A DNA stretch of 64,000 nucleotides from Ephydatia muelleri (Eukaryota; Porifera; Demospongiae; Spongillida; Spongillidae), in assembly GCA_013339895.1 (NCBI GenBank), contig JABACO010000014.1, forward strand, positions 8,537,892 through 8,601,891, given 5' to 3'. The notes beneath the pieces were generated by a model. That model was given only the letters and a program-made list of their open reading frames with translations, ran no database searches and was not told where the DNA came from. Position 1 is the stretch's first letter. The number at the start of each line of letters is the position of its first letter. The position numbers and the translations under genes are program-made. This document shows, piece after piece, positions 32,701 through 43,699 of this stretch.

Positions 32701-35700
32701 TGAAGGTAAACTGTCATGTTACCTGTTGTCTTTCAGCATTATGCATATATATTGCATTGGAGCTTACATGTAGTTTTATGTACATGTACACTGTACTCCT
32801 GCTTCTTGTACGTGTAGCAAACACTGCTTGTTAGTTTCATATATCCCAATTGCATTGAGAAGTGACTCAGCAGACTCTAAATATGTCACACCATCAGGAT
32901 TAACAATGAGAATTTGCTCAAGACATTGTAGTAGCTTGAAGTAATGTGCTGGTGGATCTAGTCATGTGTGAAGTCTATAACTAAGCGGTGTATGAAAAGT
33001 TGGCATCAAAATTCGACTTAAAAGTCTAACATATGTATTGCAAGCGATAGCCAAATGGTGATGTATAACATGATGATGGGCCATATATTGACCTGCACCA
33101 GGACAGCAATGAGACATTTGGAGAGATACTATCACTTAACAATTAACTGCATGCATGTAAACCTACTTTGAGTTTTATGATACTTTATCAAATTTTCCAG
33201 GACAAGCAAAAGAAAAGTAACGCTCGCATTGAAATGTATGGCTAATTATAAATTCAGTACCTAATAACTTTATGATGGATAGTCAAATTTAGGATGCGTA
33301 AGGACCATTTGATAAAAGCTCTTTGGAGTTCACAGAAAATGAAAAAAAAAAATTGAAAACTTGAATAACTATCCAGAAGGGTGATTTTGCTAGACAGAGT
33401 CCCATTTGTTCTTTTTGTGACAATGAATACTTTGTACAAAAATGGCTACCCAAAACCATTTTCTAAGAGACAAAAATACACTTGTGGTTTAAGGGCTGTA
33501 AACGATGATAAGTTATAAGCACAAAGAATATAAGTATACTGCTGTGCCAAAGGAGTGGCAACGTTATTAATAATTGTTCCCTAGTTAATAATGTGGCGCT
33601 ACCCATTATACCTCTTCATTACTATGGTAATGCTGGTCAAAGGGTGATTTTGCTGGATAGTGTCCCAAATGATGATAGGATAAAGTGAAACACACGGTAG
33701 TTAGGAGAGGAGCTTTGCATTTGTGGTGACATGTAATATTTATGAACGGCCAAAGCTAACTGCACCAAACATGTAACTAACTTGTCTAACCTGTTTTGCT
33801 GCTATAATTTATGTGTTTGTGTATGTACCATTGTTTCATTCATCAGCCTGTTACTGTATCGTTAGCTGTTCTTAATATGGTCTAAGCACAGCGTGTTGAA
33901 AGGAGGGTTTGTGCCATTGAGCGGAGTGTAAGAAGTCGATGTGCGCGCCTCAACGAGTGATACATATACATGTATCATCACGACCCACTGATGCATCTTT
34001 CAGGTGGAGGCTTTTCTAAATTATGTCATAGCACCACTACTTTTTGTTGCATTACTACAACAAATGATCAGGTGTTGGGCGGTGAGGCATTAAAAGAAAG
34101 GAGACAACTGGTTTTACATGTGATATATGTGTTGCCAGGTCTTATCGATATCCATATTTTGACTTCATCAAATATGTTGAGTGTACTGTGGATCATTTTG
34201 CAATCTGCATGTATTTAACCCCCCCATTTTTACAGATGCAACAGAATTGTTTGAAGAAGCTATGAAGGAAGGTTCAGTAAATATATCGATTATCAAATGC
34301 CTGGTGCTTGGGATAGCAGGTGTGGGGAAGACCCACCTCAAGTGGCTCCTTCTGTCAGAGAACACAGATAAACACACCGGTCGTGTTAGTACTGGAATAG
34401 CTGATAATCCAGTGCATGCATTTGTGGGCTCTGTCAAGTCTATTCTAGCAGGGGTGGACGAGAAAGATACTGGTAACTGGGAGGTGTTGGATGAATCCAA
34501 GCTAATGGAGGTTCTTATAAATGCCTACCAGAATGAGCCTTCCCCCTTTTCAGCATCAGTTTCCATAGCAACTCGGGCTTCTCCTCGTCCAACTGCACAT
34601 CAGCAACCATCAAGGTTGGCTGACCCCTTATCAAAGCTACATGTAGATGTCAAGGTCCCGTCACCTTCATCTATTGAGCCTGTACTAGCTCCATCTATTG
34701 AGCACCAAGAGATATCTTCAGACCTCCCTATGGAGGATAAGTTCAATGATAACCCAGCTGCTGGTGTAATTAGTAGTCGATTTATTGAGGCATTCAAAAA
34801 AGCTATAGGTAAGAATGCATTGCATTTTAAAGTGACCTTGGTCCAGTTCATTGACAGTGGTGGTCAGCCCCAGTTCCTTGATATCTTACCTGCCTTTATC
34901 CAAGATGTTTCGGCAATTGTCTTTGCAGTAAACCTTTCGGAGAGCTTAGACCACTGCCCAGAGGTCTATTTCTATGGGCAGAACAGTCAGCCAGTAGGCA
35001 AACCATACACATCTCCATCCTCCCACAAGCAGGTGCTAGAGCAGTGTATGAGAGCATTCGCAACTAATGCCAGGGGTTCCCATCCTTACCTGTTTGTTAT
35101 GGGTACACACAGAGATGAGGAACAAAAGTGCACAGAGACGAAAAAGGAGAAAGATGAAATCATTAAACGTGTGGCAAATTCAGAATTTCTTATCCACAAG
35201 ACTGGAGTTGAAGCAATTTGGGAGGTCAATAGTAAAACCCCTGAGAAAGAAGATGAAGAGGTTGCCCATAAATTACGTCGTTCAATTGTAGCTAACTGCA
35301 GTAAGGACAATCACCGTCATCTGCCATTAAAGTGGTTTGTTCTGGAGATGCAGATAAGGGCATCTGCTCCACAAGGTGTTTTGAGTCTGAAGATGTGTTT
35401 ACAGCAGGCTCAAAGGTTAGATATGGATGAGAAAGGCTTGGAGGCAGCTCTCCTCCATATGGTCAAGTATAACCTATTCCTTTGGTACCATGAAGTACCA
35501 GGGCTTAGGGAGGTGGTGTTCTCTGATCCTCAGGTCACCCTGAAGATCATCACAGCCCTAGTCCAGTGCAAACATGAGCTGGCAGGCCGTGATGATGTGC
35601 CAGAATCATTCACTAGTGAAGGCGCAAAAAATGATTGGTGTGTTAACTTCAGGGATCATGCTATAGTCCGTAATGAATTTCTCTCTCATCCGAATTTTCA

Positions 35701-38046
35701 AAAACATTTCATTGATGGTGTTTTTACAGTTAAACATTTCACAGAATTGATGTGCCATCTCTTTATCATGGTTCCCTTAGAAAATGTTAATGGCTACTTG
35801 ATGCCAGCCCTTTTAGATCCTTTGGATCTTGACGATATCAGTATCCACCAAGGACCAAATCCTCTCCTGGTCTGTTTTCCTAAGGAATTTGCACCACATG
35901 GATTATTCAGTTTCTTGGTAGCTTTCTTACAACACAAGGAGTGTTTATTAGTTGAAAATAACAAAGTCCCAGCCTGTCTTTATAGGAATTGTGTTTCTTT
36001 TAAGTACAGGAAGTATCCTGCTAGGTTCACCATCATTGATTCAGTTTCCTACATAGAGGTACATCTTAATGATGGTGTTCGCACAAAAGTATGCCCTAAA
36101 ATTAGAAAGCTTATCCATACGGGTGTTAGGGATTGTGCCAATATTCTCAAATACTGTGGTGGGAAGGAACTGAAAGATGGTTTTATATGCTCCATTGAGT
36201 CTTGCAAATGTGCGGCTATTCCTTATGAAGACGATCCAACCCTGGCACTCTGTACGCGTTGTTCATGTGACATGACTCTAACCAATGGCCACACCGATTG
36301 GCTTGGAAAGGAAGGTCCAACACAAGGTATGTTGAAAGTACATCTTATAGCTTTTTCATATAAAGTGTAACTATAAACCTACTTTTAACAATGTGGAAGT
36401 ATCCTGCACCTTTTGCATATCTTGATAATGAATAGTGCTATGGATAATTTACATAGCCCCAAAGCCAGTCAACTTCCTTATGTTATGGCATATGACCTTT
36501 TTTACAAAGCCAACAATATGCCCATTATCTTCACTAGTTGACTGCAAACGCATTCCACAAGATACTATTACATGTAACATGATGCCTGATCCCTTAAGCA
36601 ATTTTAGATCCTAAATCCTATAATGATGGCGTTATCCTTACTAGAGGGAGGCTCTTAAGAGTTACCTTTTCTTTCTCTTGTAGTGTCTACTTCCATGGCC
36701 GCCTCCTCTTCTTCCCAGGTATTGTCAGAGCTAGTGGTCCAAGTAATGCCACAGTTGGAAGGTTAGTCATGTATGAATAGTCGTAGTGTTTGGCATACAT
36801 GTACGTGTTGTACATGGGGGAGGGGCACATATTGTACTGGGGGGTGGGCCATGTGTTGTATATCATGATGTGTATGGGGGGCCACCAGTTGTGTTTGGGC
36901 AATCACTGTTTGTGTTTGGGGAACCATAGGTTGTATACGGGGGCATAGGCATCCGTTTGATGAGGCAACTCCCCTCCTCCCTCTGCATACCCCCCCCAAC
37001 TAATTGATTTCATTAGCTAATATTCATATGGGATCGTGGTAGCGAAAAGGGACCTAGCGCCGTTTCAAATTACTTCAAATCTAAGAGACACTTATGTCCT
37101 CTAAAACTTTTTTCTTACGGACTGGACATTAGTCTGTCCATCATGGAGTTACAGTGGCCTGAATTTTTTAATTGCACCCATCAACTTTGATGCTCCATCC
37201 TTGAATATACGCTAGGTGGTCCCTTTTCCCTGCCACAGCCCCATATGATTATAAGTATATATGTATGGCTTGTTTTCCGAGCATGCAACGAAAGCTTCCA
37301 GGAGCGGGCACATCACCGTCCCTGTTAAGGGGTCCTTGTCCTGTGTGCCCCACACCCCCCCCCCCTGGAAATTATTGAGCAGACACCTATGATAAAGTAA
37401 ATAATTTACATAGCCCCAAAGACAGTCAACTACCTTATGCTATAGCATATGAATCTTTTCCTTTCCTTACAAAGTCAACAATATGTCCATTGTCTTCATA
37501 GTTGACTGCAAACACATTCCACACAATACTATCAACATGATGCCTGATCCCCATGTGTTGTATATCATGATGTGTATGGGGGGCCACATGTTGTGTTTGG
37601 GCAATCACTGTTTGTGTATGGGGAACCATGGGTTGTGTACGGGGGCATAGGCGTCCCGTCCGCATGATGGGGCACCCCCCTCTTCTCCCTCTGCATACCC
37701 CAACTAATTGATTTCATTAGCTAATTTTCATATGGGATCGTGGTAGCCAAAAGTGACCTAGCGCAGTTTTCATATTATTTCATATTCTAAGAGACACTTA
37801 TGCCCTCTACAGCATCTTTCTTATGCACTGGAGTTACAGTGGCCTGAATTTTTAATTTCTTGTACATTTCAATTGCACTGATCAACTTTGATGCTCCATC
37901 CTTGAATATATGCTAGGTGGTCCCTTTTCACTGCCACAACCCATATCATTATAAGTATTGCTTGTTTTCCAAGCATGCACCGAAAGCTTCCACACTTCGT
38001 GTTGGAGCAGGCACATCACCATCCCCCTGTTAGGGTCATTGTCCTG

Positions 38047-38082
<36 letters not shown>

Positions 38083-38509
38083 ACCCCTGGAAATTATTGA
38101 GCAGACACCTATGATAGAGGGCCAAATGTTGTGTATGGGGAACATGTTGTATACACCGGAAATGTACATGTACATACACCTAACATTGTTGTGATGATTT
38201 TTCATACTGTAATTTAAATTATGGTTTGCCCCCCCCCCCCCTCCAGGAACACCCACCATGCCAGAACTATTATATTTGTCTGTTAAGAAGGTCAATGTAG
38301 CTGTAGAAGTTGGTGTAAGGTATTCATATTTTGGTACATTTCTACTGAATGATGCCAATGGATCCATTGTGCAAGCATTGGAGATCGAACACCATCGGAA
38401 TGCTGAGAGAATCAACATGGCCATTCTCCAACGATGGCTTCAGGGCATGGGTGTAAAGCCTGTGACCTGGTCTACTCTGGTGGACGTCCTTAGAACAATT
38501 AAAATATGA
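29762..38509 (+). CDS. Gene B: ankyrin-NHR-Roc/COR GTPase-death protein, intact copy
   Basis: Exons inferred from splice sites: 29762-29842, 30541-30582, 30892-30917, 31011-31146, 31763-31939, 32423-32705, 34004-34081, 34236-36326, 36684-36761 and 38247-38509 (TGA). Lengths sum to 3,255 nt, an open frame of 1,084 residues; the ankyrin exons at 29096 and 25698 would lie upstream. The order is ankyrin repeats, about 20-residue linker, NHR domain, short exon, GTPase with COR-like region and Cys-rich end, serine-rich linker, death-like domain. No membrane segment or signal peptide is seen, so a cytoplasmic protein is expected. The combination is that of a receptor or scaffold: repeats for recognition, a nucleotide switch, and a death fold for recruitment. 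Substrate, partners and start codon are unknown. Confidence 0.87.
31011..32705 (+). CDS. Gene B NHR (Neuralized-type) domain, three exons
   Basis: Exons 31011-31146, 31763-31939 and 32423-32705 encode VVTFASTHGDNIRL, WSGSLSIGVTT and VYGLVDLYGQCVKVSL in that order, the start, middle and end signatures of an NHR domain. The third exon is six bases shorter than in copy A. Confidence 0.88.
34004..34081 (+). CDS. Gene B phase-symmetric 26-codon exon
   Basis: It lies between a CATCTTTCAG acceptor and a GTGAGG donor, phase 1 at both ends, and reads GGFSKLCHSTTTFCCITTTN. No domain is recognised. Since it can be included or skipped without altering the frame, it is a candidate alternative exon between the NHR and GTPase domains. 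Confidence 0.6.
34236..36326 (+). CDS. Gene B Roc/COR-like GTPase exon
   Basis: The architecture is as in copy A: P-loop GIAGVGKT, long insert, DSGGQPQF, MGTHRDE, COR-like helices, cysteine-rich end. By my line-by-line comparison it differs from copy A at 22 amino-acid-changing and 9 silent positions. Seven of the changes fall within about 60 residues of the low-complexity insert. All nucleotide-binding motifs are identical in both copies. Confidence 0.88.
36684..36761 (+). CDS. Gene B serine-rich linker exon
   Basis: A 78-nt exon, phase 1 at both ends, reading VSTSMAASSSSQVLSELVVQ then VMPQLE. It joins the GTPase exon to the death-like domain. Copy A has the same exon at 22146-22223 with two amino-acid differences. 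Confidence 0.78.
37026..37246. repeat. MITE copy with ATATGGGATCGTGG ends
   Basis: Its left arm, ATATGGGATCGTGGTAGCGA, pairs almost perfectly with the right-end fragment near 47430-47462, which allows the family's 35-bp terminal repeat to be recognised. Confidence 0.85.
37730..37946. repeat. Second MITE copy in copy B, created by tandem duplication
   Basis: It is closer in sequence to the MITE of copy A (22493-22709) than to its neighbour at 37026, although it lies in the extra block of copy B. This suggests unequal exchange rather than simple local duplication. Confidence 0.75.
38247..38509 (+). CDS. Gene B terminal exon, death-like domain
   Basis: It is homologous to 22988-23250 and has the same INMAILQRWLQG and VTWSTLVDVLRTI signatures. 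Eight amino-acid-changing against two silent differences were counted versus copy A, which is a faster change than in the GTPase exon. Confidence 0.8.
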
Positions 38510-38784
38510 TAATTATTACTGTAGTAGCTGTTTCAGTCTGTATGTGTATGTAAATGTAATGATTCTGTTCTGTATTAGTTACTCGAAAGCCTAATGATTG
38601 TGGTTTACATGATTGATGGTGGTGGGGTATGGATATACATCATTACGTTAATGTACACAATACCCATATGGCTGATGGTGTTGCCCAATTCCATGGTCAC
38701 AGGCTATCTGCTTTCTCTTTGAGTTGTATATTGACTATTTTTACTAGCAGTCATAACATAACAAAAAACATATGAGAACATTGG

Positions 38785-38940
38785 GGATTGGAAGGCAATA
38801 GTGGTGTAAAAAGGAGGGTCTAGAATGTAATAGTCCTATATTTCTTAGGACATTGTGTTTATTGATATTGCATTTCCACTTCATATTAGACCCTTGTTTT
38901 CTTCCTTTTTACGCCACTATATTGCAATCCTATGATGTTT
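38785..38940. repeat. Small inverted-repeat element at the end of copy B
   Basis: GGATTG...CAATAGTGGTGTAAAAAGGA on the left pairs with TCCTTTTTACGCCACTAT...CAATCC on the right, about 156 bp overall. Its terminal arms are imperfect because of small indels. Confidence 0.72.
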
Positions 38941-39750
38941 TTATTACTTGTTTCATCTTTCTTCATAAGATAAGAGATACAATTCTGAAATAAGACCATT
39001 TAGTTTTGTGCACCCCTCACTTCTGCAATTTAACCAACCACACAATTGACAAATTTGAAACTAAGCAATTTGTACTTAATACTAGCTTATATGAACACTT
39101 GCGTTCATAGTCTGTGGGTGATAATGACATGGTGTCCAATTGGATGCAACAATAGCAGCAGACCCCTTTTCCCAGATACGAATATGGTGTATTAGGACCC
39201 CCAAATTAAATGATGTCTACTTTTGGAGGTGGAAGCTGGGGGGGGGGGGGGGGGGGGGGGGGGGGGTGTTGCATCTATTGGTGGAACAGGAGGGTATACG
39301 GGTATACTATGTGTGTGTGGAGAGGGGCATCTACTGGATGGAATGGTCCAAGAGGGGGGGAGGTGTCCCAATGTGGAAGTGCAGCATCTAAGGAAAAGGG
39401 AGTACCCTGATGAGGTGGAGCGAGGGGCCTTGTAGTGGGGTGGCATGAAGGGAGCTAGCTGGTGAAAATCCAATAGATACTCTTACTGTACAGCTTGCTG
39501 AGCTTTTTCAAGACCACCATTATACTTCTGGGGTCATACAGGGAGTGGAAATGATTGCAGTCATTAATACATTTCTTTTATGTATAATTAAAATTAATTC
39601 ATACCACCATGCTGCACAGCATGCACAGGCCTGCCATACACACACATCAGGTATTTATAAAAGCGATATGCCATTGATCTTGCTCTATCTTACCTTTTTG
39701 AAGGTAGTTTTGTTGTAGTTCTAAGACCGTACGGCAGTGCGTTAATTCCA
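38941..39750. other. Gene-free stretch with long poly-G tract
   Basis: A run of 29 G lies at 39238-39266. Glycine- or proline-rich short frames around it are by-products of the homopolymer. No other feature was recognised. Confidence 0.6.
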
Positions 39751-39940
39751 AGCAAAAAGTTATTGCGCAATTGGGCAAGATGGCCAGGATCTTGCCCAGG
39801 AGGCCAAATCTTGCCCAGGATCTTGCCCAAGATCCTGGGCAAGAGTTTGGCCGTCATAATCTTGGCACCTTGGACAAGGTCTTGGGCAAGAGGGTGGCAA
39901 GTCTTGGGCAAGTCGTTGTTTTGCGCAAGAACTTTTTGCT
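39751..39940. repeat. Inverted-repeat element with internal TTGCCCAGGATC repeats
   Basis: AGCAAAAAGTTATTGCGCAA at the left end pairs with TTGCGCAAGAACTTTTTGCT at the right end. The interior is made of alternating direct and inverted copies of a CTTGCCCA or TGGGCAAG word. It is a MITE-like unit of 190 bp. Confidence 0.8.
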
Positions 39941-40184
39941 AACGTTATTTTTAGGACGGGTCTCATATTGAATTAGTTTAGCAAATCGGACACGTTGCCT
40001 CTTACATGTACATGGCTGGCAGGCGGAGCCCACCAGCTCCCAACTGCCTAGGTAGACTTTTGGTCTGTTAAGTAAATAAGTTGCCATTATATAACAAGTA
40101 TGCTTATATCAATTAAGAGTAAACTGTAGACAGATATGAGGTATATCACATTGTATTACTATATATCTGTATATGGAACGTTCT

Positions 40185-40929
40185 ATACGAAAATGGGTCT
40201 TGTGGATTTCATTTTATAACATAAAATTTAAATCGATATATCTTCCGAAATATTAACGCTATCGGGTTCCTATTTTTAACACACACCATTACTATATGTG
40301 AAATTCCATTTTGGTATTTTACACATGCGGGGTACCGACGTTTCAAGGTCCGATACCCCGTAGGGTTCAAAACGGCCACATCTTCAGGTAGGAGTGTCCA
40401 AATTGGTTCAAAATAGGTACCTATTTAGAAGGGTCCTACCGCTATTGATTTGTTCTGTTGCTTTATCCGTTGTGGAGATACAAGTGTGCAAAGAAATTGC
40501 ATATTTCCCGGGCGTTACGCGCCATGAATGTATTACGACTGGCTTCGAGGACGTCCTCGTAATACGTTAATGGCGCGTAACGCCCGGGAAATATGCAATT
40601 TCTTTGCACACTTGTATCTCCACAACGGATAAAGCAAAAATTAACGAACAGAACAAATCAATAGCGGTAGGACCCTTCTACATAGGTATCTATTTTGAAC
40701 CGATTTGGACACTCCTACCTGAAGATGTGGCCGTTTTGAACCCTACGGGGTATCGGACCTTGAAACGTCGTTACCCCGCATGTGTAAGACACCAAAATGA
40801 ATTTTCACATATAGTAATGGTGTGGTATGTTGTGTTAAAAATAGGAACCCGATAGCGTTAATATTTCGGAAGCTATATCGATTTACATTTTATGTTATAA
40901 AATGAAATCCACAAGACCCATTTTCGTAT
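40185..40929. repeat. Giant palindrome (foldback element), 745 bp
   Basis: The outermost bases ATACGAAAATGGGTCTTGTGG (left) pair with the complementary right end, and pairing continues through arms of about 360 bp to a short centre, CGAGGACGTCCTCG at 40546-40559. The arms are highly but not perfectly matched. No protein is encoded. Diverged relatives are at 24660-25045 and 51803-52054. Confidence 0.92.
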
Positions 40930-41904
40930 CTGCATGGCCATGGGTTCATAAAATTCATTTTTTTAATAGAAACCGTGCAATAAAATACAAGAATGCACTA
41001 GCGCTAGGAGACTGGAAGCATTTCGTTGGGTGTATGAGTAAGGTAGCTATGGTGGATGATCTGCTGTACTTGTACACCACAGGACATCAGCCAAGATTAC
41101 CATTGAGCCATGCACAATAAAAACTATAAGTATATCTCAAAAGCTGTAATAGTACATTTGATAGTATGACATATACTCTGGGATGTACAGATTCTTTGAT
41201 CGGGTTTCACACACAATAACATACTTCTCAATGTAATATAATTCGCCCCAGATTTGGCTACCTTCCTTATGCACACAGCAGTGCATCAAATTACACTATG
41301 CTCAAGATCACCTGAACCATGGTTGCTTTCTGCTGCATTTGTTTTGAGCAATTCCTGATTTTAATATGGAACGACCCCAACATTGAACAAAAATTGATGA
41401 GACTGTACCACAGCCAATGTGAAACACACAATAACATAACATGTTTTCACCCACTGACAGAAGAATGCTCCTGATGTGTGCAATGAATGGTACTTTCTCC
41501 AGACCTTGAAAAGGTACGCCATGCAGATGTACTTCAAGTACATATACGGTCATCATCCATTCCATCAGTGTTGCAGCAGTGTTGAGCTTGTTTTGTTTTA
41601 TGAGAAGATGTAATTTCTCATTCCACTACGTGGCATGTAACCATGGTGCCAATATATGGGATTACCTACCAGGATTTATAATGTCATCTGTGTGCTACCA
41701 GACTACCTACTGGAGCATTTTGTACTGGAGCCAACATTATCTCCAGCTAATCATTATAGCATAGAAATACCATCTCATTTGAGTACAGAGCTCCCATGCC
41801 AAGCTATGGGAGAACATTCATGTTTACATCCACATGCAGTAAGTAAGATAAATGCCACAATTAACAACTGCCAATGCAATACCTTAAATATCAGTATTGG
41901 ATCT

Positions 41905-41968
41905 GGGGGGGGGGGGGGGGGGGGGGGTTGGGGGCCTAAACCCCCCCCCCCCCCCCCCCCCCCCCCCC
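41905..41968. repeat. Poly-G followed by poly-C
   Basis: G23, TT, G5, then CCTAAA and C28. The two tracts are complementary and could form a perfect hairpin, or the G strand a quadruplex. Confidence 0.95.
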
Positions 41969-43151
41969 TTCCCAGCCCTTCATTAATAATTTCATAGCAG
42001 GAAATTAGGCAATCTGCATTGATAGTGTGAATAAATCATTAACCCCTCCCCCCCCCTCTTTATCTGCCACACCCTCTTCGTACGTCCGACCTGAATATGT
42101 TTACTCCTGTGTGGGATACATACACTACACCTTTTGCCCTATTAGAGCAATTTGACATAGAACCTGTTATAAGAATGTTCTAGTTTCTTAATTCTTGTGT
42201 CCAATTGACATAATATAATTGTTCTCTGAGACTTTGCTGTAAAAGTAGTGAAGTACCTAGCTACTAAGTGACAAGGGAGGAGTGTGTAGTATGGTCTATT
42301 TTGATCAGCTTCCCTCGCACTTAAAAGAATTAAAAAACAAATATACTATATAGCTGCTGCAGGCATCTAGTGCAGTTGATTGTAATGATTCCAATGTCAT
42401 TTCATTTATAATAATTTACATTTCCAGCAACCATGTTCCCTTTCATTTGACACCCTTTTGCCCTCAGACCAAATATCCTAACAACTACCAGTGAAGAGCA
42501 AGATACCTACCATTGACAACATAAGTTCACTTGTTCCACATTGTAGCACTACTTTGTCATACCTCAGTTATCTAGATGTGATAGTGTACTAGATCCTCTG
42601 GGTCACCATGTAGCTAACTGCAAGCATGGCAGTGACACAGCCATATCAACACAACAGGAGTGAAGTGAGCAGCTGGCTGGACAGGAACCAGACAGCAGAG
42701 AAGGCACTAATCTGTTAAACTTTAAAAAAGTTGATGAAATCATCTCAATATGCTGCGACTGGTAAGCCTAAATCATCAGTTGTCATTCATGCTGCAGAGG
42801 CTTCCTGTGGCTGTGCAGAGAGGTAACACTTCAGTCAATGGAGGCATGCTTCTCATGATGTGTTGTAGTTATATAACGGAATTATGTTTTATACCCTGTA
42901 TTATTGATGCAATTATAGTATTTATACTAAATCGTTGTATTAAAACGTACCAATACGTGCATACATATAGAATGCGTTCTTATTAGCGGCTATGGCTCGC
43001 GTCGGATTAACGCAATGCTCAGTATAACAGAATTATCTTTTGGGTTGCAATGCCTATCTTAAAACACCGCAAATTTTAATTAATAGAGATACTTGTGACA
43101 CTGCAATTATGTGCGGGGGCGAAGTCTTTGATCAAAACTGTTATTGCCGTT

Positions 43152-43215
43152 GTCTCGTACCCAGACCAGACGTAATACAAGCGACGTTTGGGTACGGACT
43201 AACTGGGCACGAGAC
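43152..43215. repeat. Short MITE with GTCTCGTACCCAG ends
   Basis: GTCTCGTACCCAGACC at the left and CTGGGCACGAGAC at the right form imperfect terminal inverted repeats about 64 bp apart in total. Ends of this kind are common in invertebrate MITEs. Confidence 0.6.
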
Positions 43216-43699
43216 GAATAACTATACGGGCCGGCATATTTTTATAATGCGCTTAAATTTGGTGATTAGTTTTTAGTTGGTGTTTGGCTGTCTTCATTGC
43301 CGCCCACCAAGTCTCGCAACCAGTCCCCATCCACGAACTTTACCCACCGGACAGTGGTACTGAGGCTGCAGTATACAGGGTGTCCCACAATGAACGATCA
43401 ATAGCAATAATAGTTGTAATAACTAGCTTAAATGCCACATTTACAACTGCATTGTAACTTGAATATGGGTGGTCACTGAATCGAATGGTTTGAATAAATT
43501 AATGAATTATCTTTTTTTAAATAAGCAGGACATTCAGTAGTTAATTAGCCTGTCATAGAAGTTTTGATTATTTATTTTGCTTCATCCACTCAATCCCAAG
43601 CTTCAATCTTCCTAGTATACAACAAGCTACCTATCCGTCGGGAGTCCATTTGTGTCGCTGCCCTACCTTGAAGTACATCCCCAAGCGTGCTCGTCAACA

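Larger units (their letters stand above)
36327..38246. repeat. Two introns around the 78-nt linker exon, with extra tandem sequence
   Basis: Relative to copy A, a block starting ATTTACATAGCCCCAAAG (36449) is repeated from about 37402 to 38100. The repeat includes a second MITE but not the linker exon at 36684-36761. It also holds the 32-base C tract at 38051-38082, which is seven bases in copy A, and another C tract near 38229-38241. Confidence 0.8.
27461..38763. repeat. Segmental duplication, copy B (11.3 kb)
   Basis: This is the collinear partner of 12272-23512. It ends at CATAACATAACA (38763), after which the two copies diverge. Just beyond, the phrase GTTTTTATTACTTGT (near 38936-38950) is the reverse complement of the phrase that follows the end of copy A, which suggests a local inversion at the boundary. 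Confidence 0.93.

Noticed and set aside
38050-38120. Poly-proline or poly-glycine protein segments
   Set aside because: They come solely from the 32-base C tract in an intron.
40902-41120. 72-codon frame after the giant palindrome
   Set aside because: It overlaps the palindrome end, lacks any recognised motif and has no supporting splice sites.
41308-41565. Minus-strand 85-codon frame
   Set aside because: No family resemblance could be identified and both strands are equally open; not enough to call a gene.
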